Translations under genes and position numbers: made by a program
Origin: an uncultured Christensenella sp.
Lineage (GTDB): Bacteria; Bacillota; Clostridia; Christensenellales; Borkfalkiaceae
Length of the DNA: 64,000 nt
Assembly: GCA_910579705.1 (NCBI GenBank)
Contig: CAJTUI010000005.1
Location: 62,001-126,000 of the forward strand
Direction of reading: 5' to 3'
Notes under the pieces: generated by a model
Seen by the model: the letters and a program-made list of their open reading frames with translations, nothing else
Databases searched by the model: none
What the model was told of the DNA's origin: nothing
Shown: piece after piece, positions 41,469-49,312 of the stretch
Layout of the letters: the number at the start of each line of letters is the position of its first letter
Position numbering within the stretch: the first letter of the stretch is position 1

Positions 41469-41739
41469 TTTTCTTCTCCGTATCGTTTGAAGCGACGTTT
41501 AATATTTTGTCGCCGTATTTTTTTATAAGTTGCGCCATTGTATCTTTACTGCCGTAATGAAAACTGCAACCTTTCGGAATTGTTTTTGCCAATGCAAGCA
41601 CCGCTTCTTTTACGTCGTCTTTGGTTATTATATCCCGAAGCGCGGATATTTTCTTTAACTCTCGTAACGCTTCATCTCTGGATCTATACAACTTCGGATG
41701 CGATTCCATAATATCCATATTGAGCCGAACGTGCATCAT
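41452..41739 (-). CDS. Small element-encoded protein before the recombinase
   Basis: About 95 residues, ending just inside the recombinase gene (17-base overlap). Contains HPKLYRSRDEALRELKKISA and CSFHYGSKDTMAQLIKKYGD, the second pattern recalling small ORFs that often precede serine recombinases in such elements. The start is uncertain (ATGs at 41739 and 41736; 41775 also open); the 5' part may be joined to the DUF4011 remnant. Function unknown. Confidence 0.5.
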   Translation of the reverse strand: MMHVRLNMDIMESHPKLYRSRDEALRELKKISALRDIITKDDVKEAVLALAKTIPKGCSFHYGSKDTMAQLIKKYGDKILNVASNDTEKKNESRR

Positions 41740-41878
41740 GTCTAATATGGACTTTTCTATAATCAGGAGCGACAATTTCTACCGTTCCTTGCTTAGAATC
41801 TTTAAAGTTGATTAAGTTATTCCTTTTTCCCGTATCAAGCAATAAATCTGCCCATTTACTTAATCTTTCAGTATCCAT
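41684..41878 (-). pseudogene. Truncated start of a DUF4011 helicase-type gene
   Basis: 64 residues, beginning MDTERLSKWADLLLDTGKRN then NLINFKDSKQGTVEIVAPDY, which is the standard N-terminus of large DUF4011 proteins (usually over 1,000 residues, a helicase-like family often in defence islands). The frame shifts and stops after about 64 codons and the remainder is missing. Interpreted as cargo lost by deletion. Confidence 0.6.
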
Positions 41879-41936
41879 AAAGCATCCTTAGTATTTTAAA
41901 TTATTTCTATTATTTACTATAGCTTTTTAGCAAAAC

Positions 41937-43640
41937 CTATATTACCTCAAAGTGTTTTAACGTTTCTTTGATTGCCTCGACCATTGCAGGCGTTGGATGC
42001 GCTCTTGGTCTTTTAAGTTCTTCTACGGCGTTAGGTGCGTCGTACATAGGTAAGCCTAAATCACGCTTGACTTCTGCAATGTATGCCGTGTGGACTTTGA
42101 AACCGTAAGTCTTTTCAATATGGTCTTGAATTTTCTTGTAGGTTACTTTCTCTTTCGGCTTGCGCTCTTCGGCACGCTTGGCAATCTCTTTCAAAGACAC
42201 TTGCCCTTTCTCTTCGCCGAACTCAACTTTTACGTTGATATGTCCGTCGGGTTTTTTGTGGGAAAGAACAACCAACGTCTCGCACCACTTGGTCTGCGGA
42301 AACATATCGAAGGGCGTTACGCTTTCGATACGGTAATCCGAGGTCGGCTTGTCCGCCCTGACAAGTTCTCCGCCGCGCTCCGTCAGCGTTCCGCACAGAA
42401 CTCCGAGGTCGCGCGCAAGCGTTGCGGGATTGCAGGAAACGAGGACGACCTTGTCCGCCTTGGAACGCGCTATCGCGTTGACCACGCCGCGCTGCATACC
42501 CTTTCTCGGCGGGTCGCACACGATAATTCTCCCGCGCCCCTCCGTGCGCGCGAAAACCTTGTCTATCTCGTCCTCGACCGCGCCGCAGATATTAGTCATT
42601 TTATCCTGTAAGCCGTTGGCCCGTTTAAGCTCGTCCGCGCAACGCGAGGCTTCTTTTACAATCTCGATGCCGTACGCCGCGCCGCACTTTTTCGCAAGCA
42701 TAGCGGTAAGCATACCGCCGCCGCTGTACAAATCCACCGCAACCGCGCCACTCTCCGCCTGCTCCAAAACCGCGGCGTAAAGTTTGGCGCGCACGTCGTC
42801 GTTGACCTGCAAAAAGGTGTTTGCTCCCGCCCTGTACTTAACGCCGTGCTCCTCCGCCTCGAAAAAGCCGTCGCCGTGGCACAGCCGCCACTCTTCGCCG
42901 AATATCGCGTTCGTCGGCGCGGAATTTATATTGAGAAGAAGAGTAAATTCTTTGAAATACCCGCTCAACAGCTCCGCAAAAGGCGCCACGTCTAAGTTCT
43001 TTGCTGCGACAAGCGCGAAAATGAATTTCCCGCCTATTTCGCGGGCGACTATGTGCCTGAGCACGCCCGTGCGCGCAACCTCGTCATAGCCGCGCGCTCC
43101 GCTTTCCGCGAACTTACGGACGGCGGCAATCACGTTTTTCGCCCAGTCCGCCTGAATGGCGCAGTCGGATATTGGCACTATGCGGTGGGAGTGCCGCGCA
43201 TAGAACCCGACGGCGGTATTCCCCTCCGCGTCCGCGCCGATTGGTAACACAAGCTTGTTGCGGTAGCCGTACTCGTTTGCGCAGGGCACGCAATCGTTCA
43301 CCTCGACGCAAATCCCGCCTATCTTGCTCAGCGCGGTCGCAACCGAGTTGCGCTTGAATTCCAGCTGGCAGGCGTAGTTCATATGCTGTAAATCACAGCC
43401 GCCGCACTTGCCGAAGACGGGGCAGACGGGCGTTACGCGCTCGGGCGACGGTGTTAATATCTCCGTAAGCTTGCCGTAGGCCACCGCGCCCTTGACTTTT
43501 AGCGCCTTGAACCGCACCGATTCGCCCGGCAGACAAAACGGCACGAACACAGTCGCGCCGGCAGTTTTTATTATTCCCTCGCCGTCAGTTCCCAGCCCTT
43601 CGGCGATTGCTTCGTATTCTCCGTTTTTAATCAACATCAT
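41937..43640 (-). CDS. rlmD: 23S rRNA (uracil-5-)-methyltransferase RlmD with an element-derived C-terminal tail
   Basis: 567 residues. TRAM domain at the start (GTDGEGIIKTAGATVFVP), 4Fe-4S ligands in PVCPVFGKCGGCDLQHMNYACQ (landmark CPVFGKCGGCDLQ), SAM motif VDLYSGGGMLTAMLA about 327, DPPRKGMQRGVV about 400 and VLVSCNPATLARDL about 427 with the catalytic Cys. After WCETLVVLSHKK, about 95 residues (GHINVKVEFGE to LKHFEVI) are not part of a standard RlmD and look like a helix-turn-helix-type module carried by the inserted element. The ATGA overlap with the upstream gene sets the start at 43640. Confidence 0.9.
   Translation of the reverse strand: MMLIKNGEYEAIAEGLGTDGEGIIKTAGATVFVPFCLPGESVRFKALKVKGAVAYGKLTEILTPSPERVTPVCPVFGKCGGCDLQHMNYACQLEFKRNSVATALSKIGGICVEVNDCVPCANEYGYRNKLVLPIGADAEGNTAVGFYARHSHRIVPISDCAIQADWAKNVIAAVRKFAESGARGYDEVARTGVLRHIVAREIGGKFIFALVAAKNLDVAPFAELLSGYFKEFTLLLNINSAPTNAIFGEEWRLCHGDGFFEAEEHGVKYRAGANTFLQVNDDVRAKLYAAVLEQAESGAVAVDLYSGGGMLTAMLAKKCGAAYGIEIVKEASRCADELKRANGLQDKMTNICGAVEDEIDKVFARTEGRGRIIVCDPPRKGMQRGVVNAIARSKADKVVLVSCNPATLARDLGVLCGTLTERGGELVRADKPTSDYRIESVTPFDMFPQTKWCETLVVLSHKKPDGHINVKVEFGEEKGQVSLKEIAKRAEERKPKEKVTYKKIQDHIEKTYGFKVHTAYIAEVKRDLGLPMYDAPNAVEELKRPRAHPTPAMVEAIKETLKHFEVI
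42268..42282. other. Attachment-site core, copy 2 (within rlmD)
   Basis: Minus strand CGAGACGTTGGTTGT, then T-CTTTC. It encodes ETLVV in RlmD, the same residues as in the recombinase tail. Confidence 0.75.
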
Positions 43641-44017
43641 AGACCGTCGCAAATTCCTTCGCAAATCAACAGACAGCAGCACTCGCCGCCGCCTTCGACG
43701 CAGAGCTCGCCGCAAGTGCCCATATTGGCCTGACGGCGCAACTCCTTGTATTCGGCAGTTTTCCGAAACGCCTCCAACTGCTCGTACTCGGTTATGTACT
43801 TTTCGTTCTGCGGCTCGGCTTTCAGCGCGCGTTTGAGCATTTTGCGCTGCTGGTTATACCACATCTTGTTTTTGTAAACAAGGCTTTTGAGAAAGTACAG
43901 TCTGCCGCTCTTATGCTTAATCTTCGAAAGCGTTTTTTCCGCGTTCTCGAAATCGCCTTCCGCAATAAGCCGTTCCGCGCTTTCGAGCAGTTCCCCGTCG
44001 CTCAATCTCTCTTCCAT
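43637..44017 (-). CDS. TPR-like small protein with Cys-rich tail (126 aa)
   Basis: From MEERLSDGELLESAERLIAE. TPR-type helical repeats about 1-85 and a C-terminal segment CGELCVEGGGECCCLLICEG rich in Cys. It is a paralogue of the second half of the protein at 44592: both share the W-x-N-x-x-x-K-x-L-x-x-A and EPxNEKY pattern followed by a Cys tail. The tail may bind metal or insert in or be acylated at the membrane; function unknown. AAGGAA precedes the ATG. Overlaps rlmD by four bases. Confidence 0.7.
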   Translation of the reverse strand: MEERLSDGELLESAERLIAEGDFENAEKTLSKIKHKSGRLYFLKSLVYKNKMWYNQQRKMLKRALKAEPQNEKYITEYEQLEAFRKTAEYKELRRQANMGTCGELCVEGGGECCCLLICEGICDGL

Positions 44018-44019
44018 AG

Positions 44020-44577
44020 TTATTTCCTTATTCTGTAAACAATCGCGTTCACAACTTTCTGCATTCTGAACACCATAAAGTCGTACGGAACGAAAATAAG
44101 CGTTCCGCCCAGAAAAATGAACCAGTAGATATATCTGTTTATAAATTCGTACAGGGCGTTGTCCGACATTTCGCCGCCTAGCACGCCGCCGAATACCAGA
44201 ACGTACGCGACCCAGAGCGTGAAATCGAACCACACGGCCTTAACCGCCAGCGCAATCCACCTGTTTATATTGAACCTGACCTGCAAAGCGTTCATAAGCG
44301 GGTGCAGACCGATAAACATTATGAACGGAACCAGATCCCAGAACCGCGCCGCCGCGCCCAGAATAATGGCAAGGATAACCGTGCCCGCGTACGCCAAGGC
44401 CCCGCCGCGGTAAAACTGTTTGGAAAGCGGAACCATAAGCGCGACCATACCGAAGACATAGCCCGAGGCGAGCAGAATACCGCTCCAATACCCGAGCAAA
44501 AGAAAAATTACCGCAACCGCGCAGGAGATAGCGGACAGCGCTATTTCAAAGGAATGAGAATACTTGCGTTTAGACAA
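44020..44577 (-). CDS. Six-helix membrane protein of unknown function (185 aa)
   Basis: Hydrophobic throughout with about six helices: ISCAVAVIFLLLGYWSGIL, YVFGMVALMVPL, YAGTVILAIILGAAARF, FIMFIGLHPLMNAL, FTLWVAYVLVFGGVLGG and YIYWFIFLGGTLIFVPYDF. Layout is reminiscent of substrate-binding subunits of ECF transporters but there is no clear family match. Encoded between two TPR/Cys-tail genes, which suggests they act on or beside it. Confidence 0.7.
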   Translation of the reverse strand: MSKRKYSHSFEIALSAISCAVAVIFLLLGYWSGILLASGYVFGMVALMVPLSKQFYRGGALAYAGTVILAIILGAAARFWDLVPFIMFIGLHPLMNALQVRFNINRWIALAVKAVWFDFTLWVAYVLVFGGVLGGEMSDNALYEFINRYIYWFIFLGGTLIFVPYDFMVFRMQKVVNAIVYRIRK

Positions 44578-44591
44578 TTATTCACCCGAAA

Positions 44592-45209
44592 TCAGCGGCA
44601 ACAGCTGTTGCAAAACATATTGATACACATATTTATGAAACAGCACTCTATACAGCTGGCGCAGAAATTCCCGCCCATCTGCTGGTCGGCCTCGGAATTC
44701 ATCGTCTGGCCCTGATATACGGTCTGGCCCGCGTTGTTGGAGTTCTGCGCGTCGAAATTAATCTTTTCGTTGAGCTTTTTATACGCGTCCTTGTATTTTT
44801 CGTTTTCGGGCTCCAACTGGATAGCGATTTCAAGCTGTTTCTTGCTCTCGTTCATCCAGTTTTTGCGGTAAAACACGACCGATTGCAGATAGTGCCACCT
44901 GCCCCCGCGCTCGTTAAACCCGTCGAGCACGCGCTGCGCCTCCGACACGTTGTCCTGTTTCAACAGCTCCTCAACGCGCGCGAACCCGCTCTCGCCGTCG
45001 TCCGCCGCGGCGTTTTCCGAAAGCTCGCGCATAAGGTCGGAATATGCCGCCTCGATTTTGGTGAGCATCGCGGCCGCGTTATTGCCGATGTCGCCGTCCA
45101 TAAACCGCTCTTCGAGATACTTCGCCCTGAGCGCGTCGTACGCGGCGTCAACGTCCGCCTTGGTCGCGCCCTCGGTCAGTCCGAAAAGTTCGAGATTTTT
45201 CTTGTTCAT
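44592..45209 (-). CDS. J-domain/TPR protein with Cys-rich tail (205 aa)
   Basis: Residues 1-70 resemble a degenerate J-domain (NLELFGLTEGATKADVDAAY and YSDLMRELSE) without a confirmed HPD motif. Residues 80-150 are TPR helices (HYLQSVVFYRKNWMNESKKQ, EPENEKYKDAYKKLNEKI). A flexible Gln/Asn linker precedes the tail CASCIECCFINMCINMFCNS with nine Cys. Similar to the downstream 126-aa protein. Possibly a membrane-associated chaperone or scaffold with the adjacent DUF5685 protein. Confidence 0.7.
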   Translation of the reverse strand: MNKKNLELFGLTEGATKADVDAAYDALRAKYLEERFMDGDIGNNAAAMLTKIEAAYSDLMRELSENAAADDGESGFARVEELLKQDNVSEAQRVLDGFNERGGRWHYLQSVVFYRKNWMNESKKQLEIAIQLEPENEKYKDAYKKLNEKINFDAQNSNNAGQTVYQGQTMNSEADQQMGGNFCASCIECCFINMCINMFCNSCCR

Positions 45210-45219
45210 ATAAACTCCT

Positions 45220-46068
45220 TTATTTGCGGCATTCGCACTTGATAAGCGCCCTTGTCTTTAACGGTATGCCGCGCAAAATGATATTATCCGTTAAATCGTG
45301 ATTGAACCTGAAATTAATTTTGGAAAGCCTTTGCCGCATATCCGCAAACAGCGTGTCGAATATAAAAGTCAACTCGTCGTAATTGCGTTCCACCGCGTCC
45401 GCCTTGCACTTCTCCCCGAACGCCTTGTAAAACACGTTGTACGCGCCCTTCTTCACGTCCTTGTCGTAGTCGTCCAGCGCGTCGGCAAGATACACCCACT
45501 TGCCCAAACCGTAGAAAAGCGCCTGCGTTTCGGCCGTTGAATACTCGCCCAACGCATACACCGAAAGCCTTTGCATCATTTCCGCCGTCGGCTCTGCCGC
45601 CATATCGATTATACCGCAACCCGCCCTTTCCAGCTCCGCCTGTTTCTTCATTTGCTCTTCTATGATGTCGACGGCGGGCTTGTGCCGCTTGACCGCGCGC
45701 TTTAAGCCCCTTTTGTACAGGTGCCGCAAAACGCCCTTTTTCTCGCCGTCCGCCTTGTCGTCGCAAAGCTTGTAATACGCAAGCGCGGTATTGACGCAGC
45801 CCAGCAAAACGGTAGTATCGTCCTTGGCGGCGACGGGCCTGCGCTTTAACCAGTGTATAGCGCACCGCTGCCGTTTTATATCGACGTCTTCCTGTCTTAT
45901 ATTATGAATTAAAGCCGACAAAAACGCCATATCGTACGTCAGCGCCGAGCGCGCCCTCTGCCCGCACCCCGCGCCTATGCTTTTGCACAGCCCGCAATAC
46001 AGGGCCTTGTACAGCGTTTCGTCCTTTTTGAAGAGGTATGGCGCGTCGGGTTGAATGTAACCAAACAT
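45220..46068 (-). CDS. DUF5685 family protein
   Basis: 282 residues, all helical. N-terminal YIQPDAPYLFKKDETLYKAL then YCGLCKSIG and RARSALTYDMAFLSALIHN are the family hallmarks. Later KWVYLADALDDYDKDVKKGAYN has an Asp-rich motif that recalls the second metal site of head-to-head isoprenoid synthases. That is only a similarity, no function is established. It starts the conserved operon with the J-domain and membrane proteins; AAGG precedes the ATG. Confidence 0.8.
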   Translation of the reverse strand: MFGYIQPDAPYLFKKDETLYKALYCGLCKSIGAGCGQRARSALTYDMAFLSALIHNIRQEDVDIKRQRCAIHWLKRRPVAAKDDTTVLLGCVNTALAYYKLCDDKADGEKKGVLRHLYKRGLKRAVKRHKPAVDIIEEQMKKQAELERAGCGIIDMAAEPTAEMMQRLSVYALGEYSTAETQALFYGLGKWVYLADALDDYDKDVKKGAYNVFYKAFGEKCKADAVERNYDELTFIFDTLFADMRQRLSKINFRFNHDLTDNIILRGIPLKTRALIKCECRK

Positions 46069-46082
46069 AATTAACCTTGTCT

Positions 46083-47081
46083 TTAAATCTGATAAAAGCC
46101 TATTTTTTTGTAGACTTTGGAAAGCGTTTTATTCGCCGCGTACGCCGCGCGCTGCGCGTTGGTTTTAAGCACGTTTTCAAGGTATGCCTTGTCGTTTAAA
46201 AGTCTTGCCTGCTCGCGCTGGATAGGCCCGAGCTTATCCGCGACAGTTTCGCCCACGGCAAGTTTGAAATCGCCGTAGCCCTTGCCCGCGAACTCCGCCT
46301 CCGCCTCCGCGACAGTCTTATCCGCAAACACGGAGTATATGGACAAAAGATTGCTTACGCCGGGTTTTGTCTGCGGGTCGTAGCGTATATCGGCCTCGCT
46401 GTCGGTTACGGCGCGCTTGAACTTTCTTATTATCGTATCCCTGTCGTCGGAAAGGAACACGGAACCGTTGGCGTTTTCGGCCGATTTGGACATTTTCTTT
46501 TCGGGATTGAGCAAATCGTTAATCTTTGCGCTGACCTTCATCATAACGCCCTCGGGCACGGTGAACGTAGGCGAATAGGCGTTGTTGAACCGCTGGGCGA
46601 TGTCGCGCGCGATTTCGAGGTGTTGCCGCTGGTCCGTTCCGATAGGAACTACCGCCGCCTGATACAGGAGTATGTCCGCGGCCATAAGAACGGGATAGTC
46701 CATAAGGCCCATATTGATATTATCGGCGTGTTTCGCGCTCTTATCCTTAAACTGCGTCATTCTTTCCATTTCGCCGACGTACGTAAAGGTGTTGAGCACC
46801 CAGCACAGCTCCGCGTGGGCGGACACGTGCGATTGAAGATACAGCACGCACTTTTCGGGGTCGACCCCGCACGCAATGTACAGCGCGAGCAGCGATAAAG
46901 TGCGCTGTCTTAGCTCCGCGGCGTTCTGCCTGACCGTAATCGCGTGCATATTCGCAATCGCGTAGAAACAGTTGTAATTGTTTTGCAGACTGACCCAGTT
47001 TTTTATCGCGCCCAGATAATTGCCTATCGTTAGATTGTTTGTGGGCTGAATTGCCGAATACAGAGTTTTCCTATCTTCCAT
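46083..47081 (-). CDS. trpS: Tryptophanyl-tRNA synthetase
   Basis: 332 residues from MEDRKTLYSAIQPTNNLTIG. HIGH-like motif NLTIGNYLGAIK, KMSKSAENANGSVFLSD about 200 (KMSKS), and MVPVGTDQRQHLEIARDIA-like VVPIGTDQRQHLEIARD about 140. Charges tRNA-Trp. AGGCAAGA precedes the chosen ATG; an upstream ATG at 47111 lies just after the -10. Confidence 0.94.
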   Translation of the reverse strand: MEDRKTLYSAIQPTNNLTIGNYLGAIKNWVSLQNNYNCFYAIANMHAITVRQNAAELRQRTLSLLALYIACGVDPEKCVLYLQSHVSAHAELCWVLNTFTYVGEMERMTQFKDKSAKHADNINMGLMDYPVLMAADILLYQAAVVPIGTDQRQHLEIARDIAQRFNNAYSPTFTVPEGVMMKVSAKINDLLNPEKKMSKSAENANGSVFLSDDRDTIIRKFKRAVTDSEADIRYDPQTKPGVSNLLSIYSVFADKTVAEAEAEFAGKGYGDFKLAVGETVADKLGPIQREQARLLNDKAYLENVLKTNAQRAAYAANKTLSKVYKKIGFYQI

Positions 47082-47115
47082 TTCTTGCCTGTCTTGTAAA
47101 AACTTTCTCATTAAA

Positions 47116-47144
47116 ATAATATCATATCGCGCTGTAAAAAGCAA
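47116..47144 (-). promoter_or_regulatory. Promoter of trpS
   Basis: Minus strand TTGCTT (47144-47139), 17 bases, TATTAT (47121-47116). Confidence 0.55.
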
Positions 47145-47211
47145 AGATTTTTTTGACGATAAAAGTATAATCACCAAACTTAAAGGTTTTTAACACTTAA
47201 TAAACACAATC

Positions 47212-47271
47212 CCGCGGCTCTACCGCTTGCGGTAGAGCCGCGGCGCGCGCGAGGGCGCCGCCCTCGCGCGC
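47212..47271. repeat. Two adjacent perfect inverted repeats
   Basis: First: CCGCGGCTCTACCGC-TT-GCGGTAGAGCCGCGG (47212-47243). Second: GCGCGCGAGGGC-GCC-GCCCTCGCGCGC (47245-47271). They lie between the stop of the 261-aa gene and the trpS promoter. Neither has a U-run, so they are not typical terminators. Could be a REP-like repeat or insertion scar. Confidence 0.7.
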
Positions 47272-47287
47272 TGAAAATTTTGTTTGA

Positions 47288-48073
47288 TTACATTAATTTC
47301 ATATCCGTAAATATGTACGTTACGCAGTAATAGTTTTCCGTTAATCGTTTACCGCGTTTCATTAAAAGCAAATGCAATTCATAGTGTTTTTGCGCTTTTA
47401 TCAACTCGAACGTTTTTATATACGCCCCCGCGGGACTTGTTTCTTCTTCCAGTATTTGCGCCCCGCTTAATATAACCGTTTCGCCGTTATCTGTTTGTAT
47501 ATAAATGCTTTCGCCCAACGTAGACACCGCCGTTATGTTGGTTTCGTCCAGCAAATCCACAATGCAATTTATGTGCGAGTGGTTTTCAAACTGTTTTTTT
47601 ATCGTCAACCCGTCTTCTGCCAAAGACGATTTTTTTATGCTTTTCTCCCACAGCTCATATGCCTTTTTGCTTTCGGTTTGCGAATATTCGGAAACCTTTT
47701 TCTTTACTTTTTTATCCGCGTAACCCAGAGCCAGCAATCGCCTGTCCCTCACTTTATCAATCAGTTCTTCGGGTAAATTTGAAATTATTCGCAATCGGTT
47801 TATATACTGTGACACAAAGTCGTCCTCGATACTTTTCATATCCGGTTCAACTGCCGTTTTCGAATATCTTTTCAGAAATGAAAATGTATCCGGCACAAAC
47901 AACACTGTCAGAGTTTGTCCGTCTTCCAGCGAAATCAATTGCGATTTGGGTATTTGCTCGGGCGCGGCTCCGCAGAATACTATTGGGATTTTACTTCCCG
48001 ATTGGGGATTTAGCATACACCACAGTTCGTATAATTCAATTTTTTTCAGCCAGTCCTTTGTTAATTCTTTCAT
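47288..48073 (-). CDS. Protein of unknown function (261 aa) in AT-rich islet
   Basis: From MKELTKDWLKKIELYELWCM. No membrane segments; mostly helical and charged, with ISNLPEELIDKVRDRRLLAL (about 100-120) and a C-terminal beta-rich part. The N-terminal MKELTKDWxxK recalls DUF4085-type proteins but I cannot confirm it. AT-richer than its neighbours, like the next three genes, so probably acquired. Its start overlaps the 159-aa gene by four bases. Confidence 0.65.
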   Translation of the reverse strand: MKELTKDWLKKIELYELWCMLNPQSGSKIPIVFCGAAPEQIPKSQLISLEDGQTLTVLFVPDTFSFLKRYSKTAVEPDMKSIEDDFVSQYINRLRIISNLPEELIDKVRDRRLLALGYADKKVKKKVSEYSQTESKKAYELWEKSIKKSSLAEDGLTIKKQFENHSHINCIVDLLDETNITAVSTLGESIYIQTDNGETVILSGAQILEEETSPAGAYIKTFELIKAQKHYELHLLLMKRGKRLTENYYCVTYIFTDMKLM

Positions 48074-48549
48074 TCCGCCTCCCGCTTTCTCGCCTTTAAC
48101 TTATCACCTATTTTCGGCGCATAGATAATTGCAAAATTTTCATTTCCGTTTTTAAGTATTTCATAATATAAGTTTTTGGCCAGCAAATTATCGAAAGCGT
48201 CCTGTGCATTTATAATCGGATAATTTCTGTCGGCGATAATGTCCGCCAGTTTTTCACAAAACACACTGTTGCAAAATTCTTCGTAAAAGTTCTTGACAGA
48301 ATTATCGATTTTGTCGCACAAATCCGATAACCGACACTCGTCCGTTTTTTTGTTGGGCATTTTTTCAAATTTGTAATTCGGCTCCTTTTGCGGAACCGAA
48401 TTTATTATTTGCGACAAAATACCGTCCACAAAATCGGAGTATTCATTTTTTGTTTCGTTGTTTTTTCTGTATCCGTTGACAACCAGATTTCCCAAAAAAA
48501 TGCACTGCACCAACTCTTTATAATTTTCCTGTTTGATTTCTATTTTCAT
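48070..48549 (-). CDS. Protein of unknown function (159 aa) in AT-rich islet
   Basis: From MKIEIKQENYKELVQCIFLG. Helical, acidic, soluble. No recognised family. It overlaps the following 261-aa gene by four bases (ATGA), so they are translated together. AT-rich composition like the double-HTH genes that face it. Confidence 0.65.
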   Translation of the reverse strand: MKIEIKQENYKELVQCIFLGNLVVNGYRKNNETKNEYSDFVDGILSQIINSVPQKEPNYKFEKMPNKKTDECRLSDLCDKIDNSVKNFYEEFCNSVFCEKLADIIADRNYPIINAQDAFDNLLAKNLYYEILKNGNENFAIIYAPKIGDKLKARKREAE

Positions 48550-48820
48550 TTTTAATCTCCTTTTAATTTTTATTATGTTTTATGTCGTCCCAACATTGGG
48601 CGCCCTTATTGGGTATAAAAGAATTTTCAATTGTTTCCCTCAACATTTACACTTAATTCCCAATTCAGTGCCAGTCAGACTAAAAAAATTTATAGCATTA
48701 TCGCACAGATAGAGATTTAACTTACCGTTATCGATTTTTTTAATTATATCATATATTTTGGTAAGTTGAATTGTTTATCTTACCGAATTAATGTCGGATT
48801 TTGACTATTTAAGGATTTTT
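48550..48820. promoter_or_regulatory. Divergent intergenic region with CTTACC/GGTAAG elements
   Basis: AT-rich. CTTACC at 48721-48726, GGTAAG at 48760-48765 and CTTACC at 48779-48784 form spaced inverted and direct repeats immediately before the first double-HTH gene. These are probable operators for one of the double-HTH proteins; no strong -35/-10 pair was found. Confidence 0.4.
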
Positions 48821-49297
48821 ATGTCTAAACCATTGAAAACAATTGAAATACATTCTACCGTTTTTTCAAAAAGATTATCTTTTTTAATTAAAGAGCTTCA
48901 AGTTAATCAAAAAGATTTTGCAGTTTATGTTGGGGTGAGTGAACCGGTTATTAGCCGAGCTGTCAAATACGGAATTATACCTAGCACAAAAATTTTAATT
49001 AAAATTGCAAATGCTTTAAAAATACCACTTGCATATCTTTTAGGTTTATCAGATGAAACTGACATTTATTTATCTGAAACCCCCACTACTTTTCATACTC
49101 GTTTAGATTTCTTAAAATGCGAAAAGAATGTCACCTATGGTCAGGTTGCCCAAAAAATGACTTTTTCTAAAAATTATTTTTATGAGTGGCAGCGGTTAAA
49201 AACTTATCCGTCAATTCATTTTTTACAAGAAATTGCAAACTATTTCAGCGTGTCGCTAGATTTTTTAGTCGGCCGCACTGATGACCGTCAAAATTAA
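48821..49297 (+). CDS. Double helix-turn-helix (XRE) regulator A
   Basis: 158 residues with two Cro/CI-type HTH domains in tandem. The first is about 12-75 (QVNQKDFAVYVGVSEPVISR, GIIPSTKILIKIANALKIPL) and the second about 90-155 (VTYGQVAQKMTFSKNYFYEW, FLQEIANYFSVSLDFLVGRT). Paralogue of the next gene. Start at 48821 is favoured because AAGG lies before it; 48791 has no ribosome-binding site. AT-rich codon use, indicating acquisition. Confidence 0.8.
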   Translation: MSKPLKTIEIHSTVFSKRLSFLIKELQVNQKDFAVYVGVSEPVISRAVKYGIIPSTKILIKIANALKIPLAYLLGLSDETDIYLSETPTTFHTRLDFLKCEKNVTYGQVAQKMTFSKNYFYEWQRLKTYPSIHFLQEIANYFSVSLDFLVGRTDDRQN

Positions 49298-49312
49298 TAA
49301 AGGTAAATTGAA

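Larger units (their letters stand above)
39814..42282. mobile_element. Small integrative element (or its remnant) inserted in rlmD
   Basis: Bounded by two 15-base direct copies about 2.45 kb apart. Holds a large serine recombinase, a small ORF, and a fragment of a DUF4011-type helicase gene. No relaxase, replication or transfer genes, so it is either a minimal element or one reduced by deletion. The right end supplies a replacement 3' coding end to rlmD. Confidence 0.7.
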
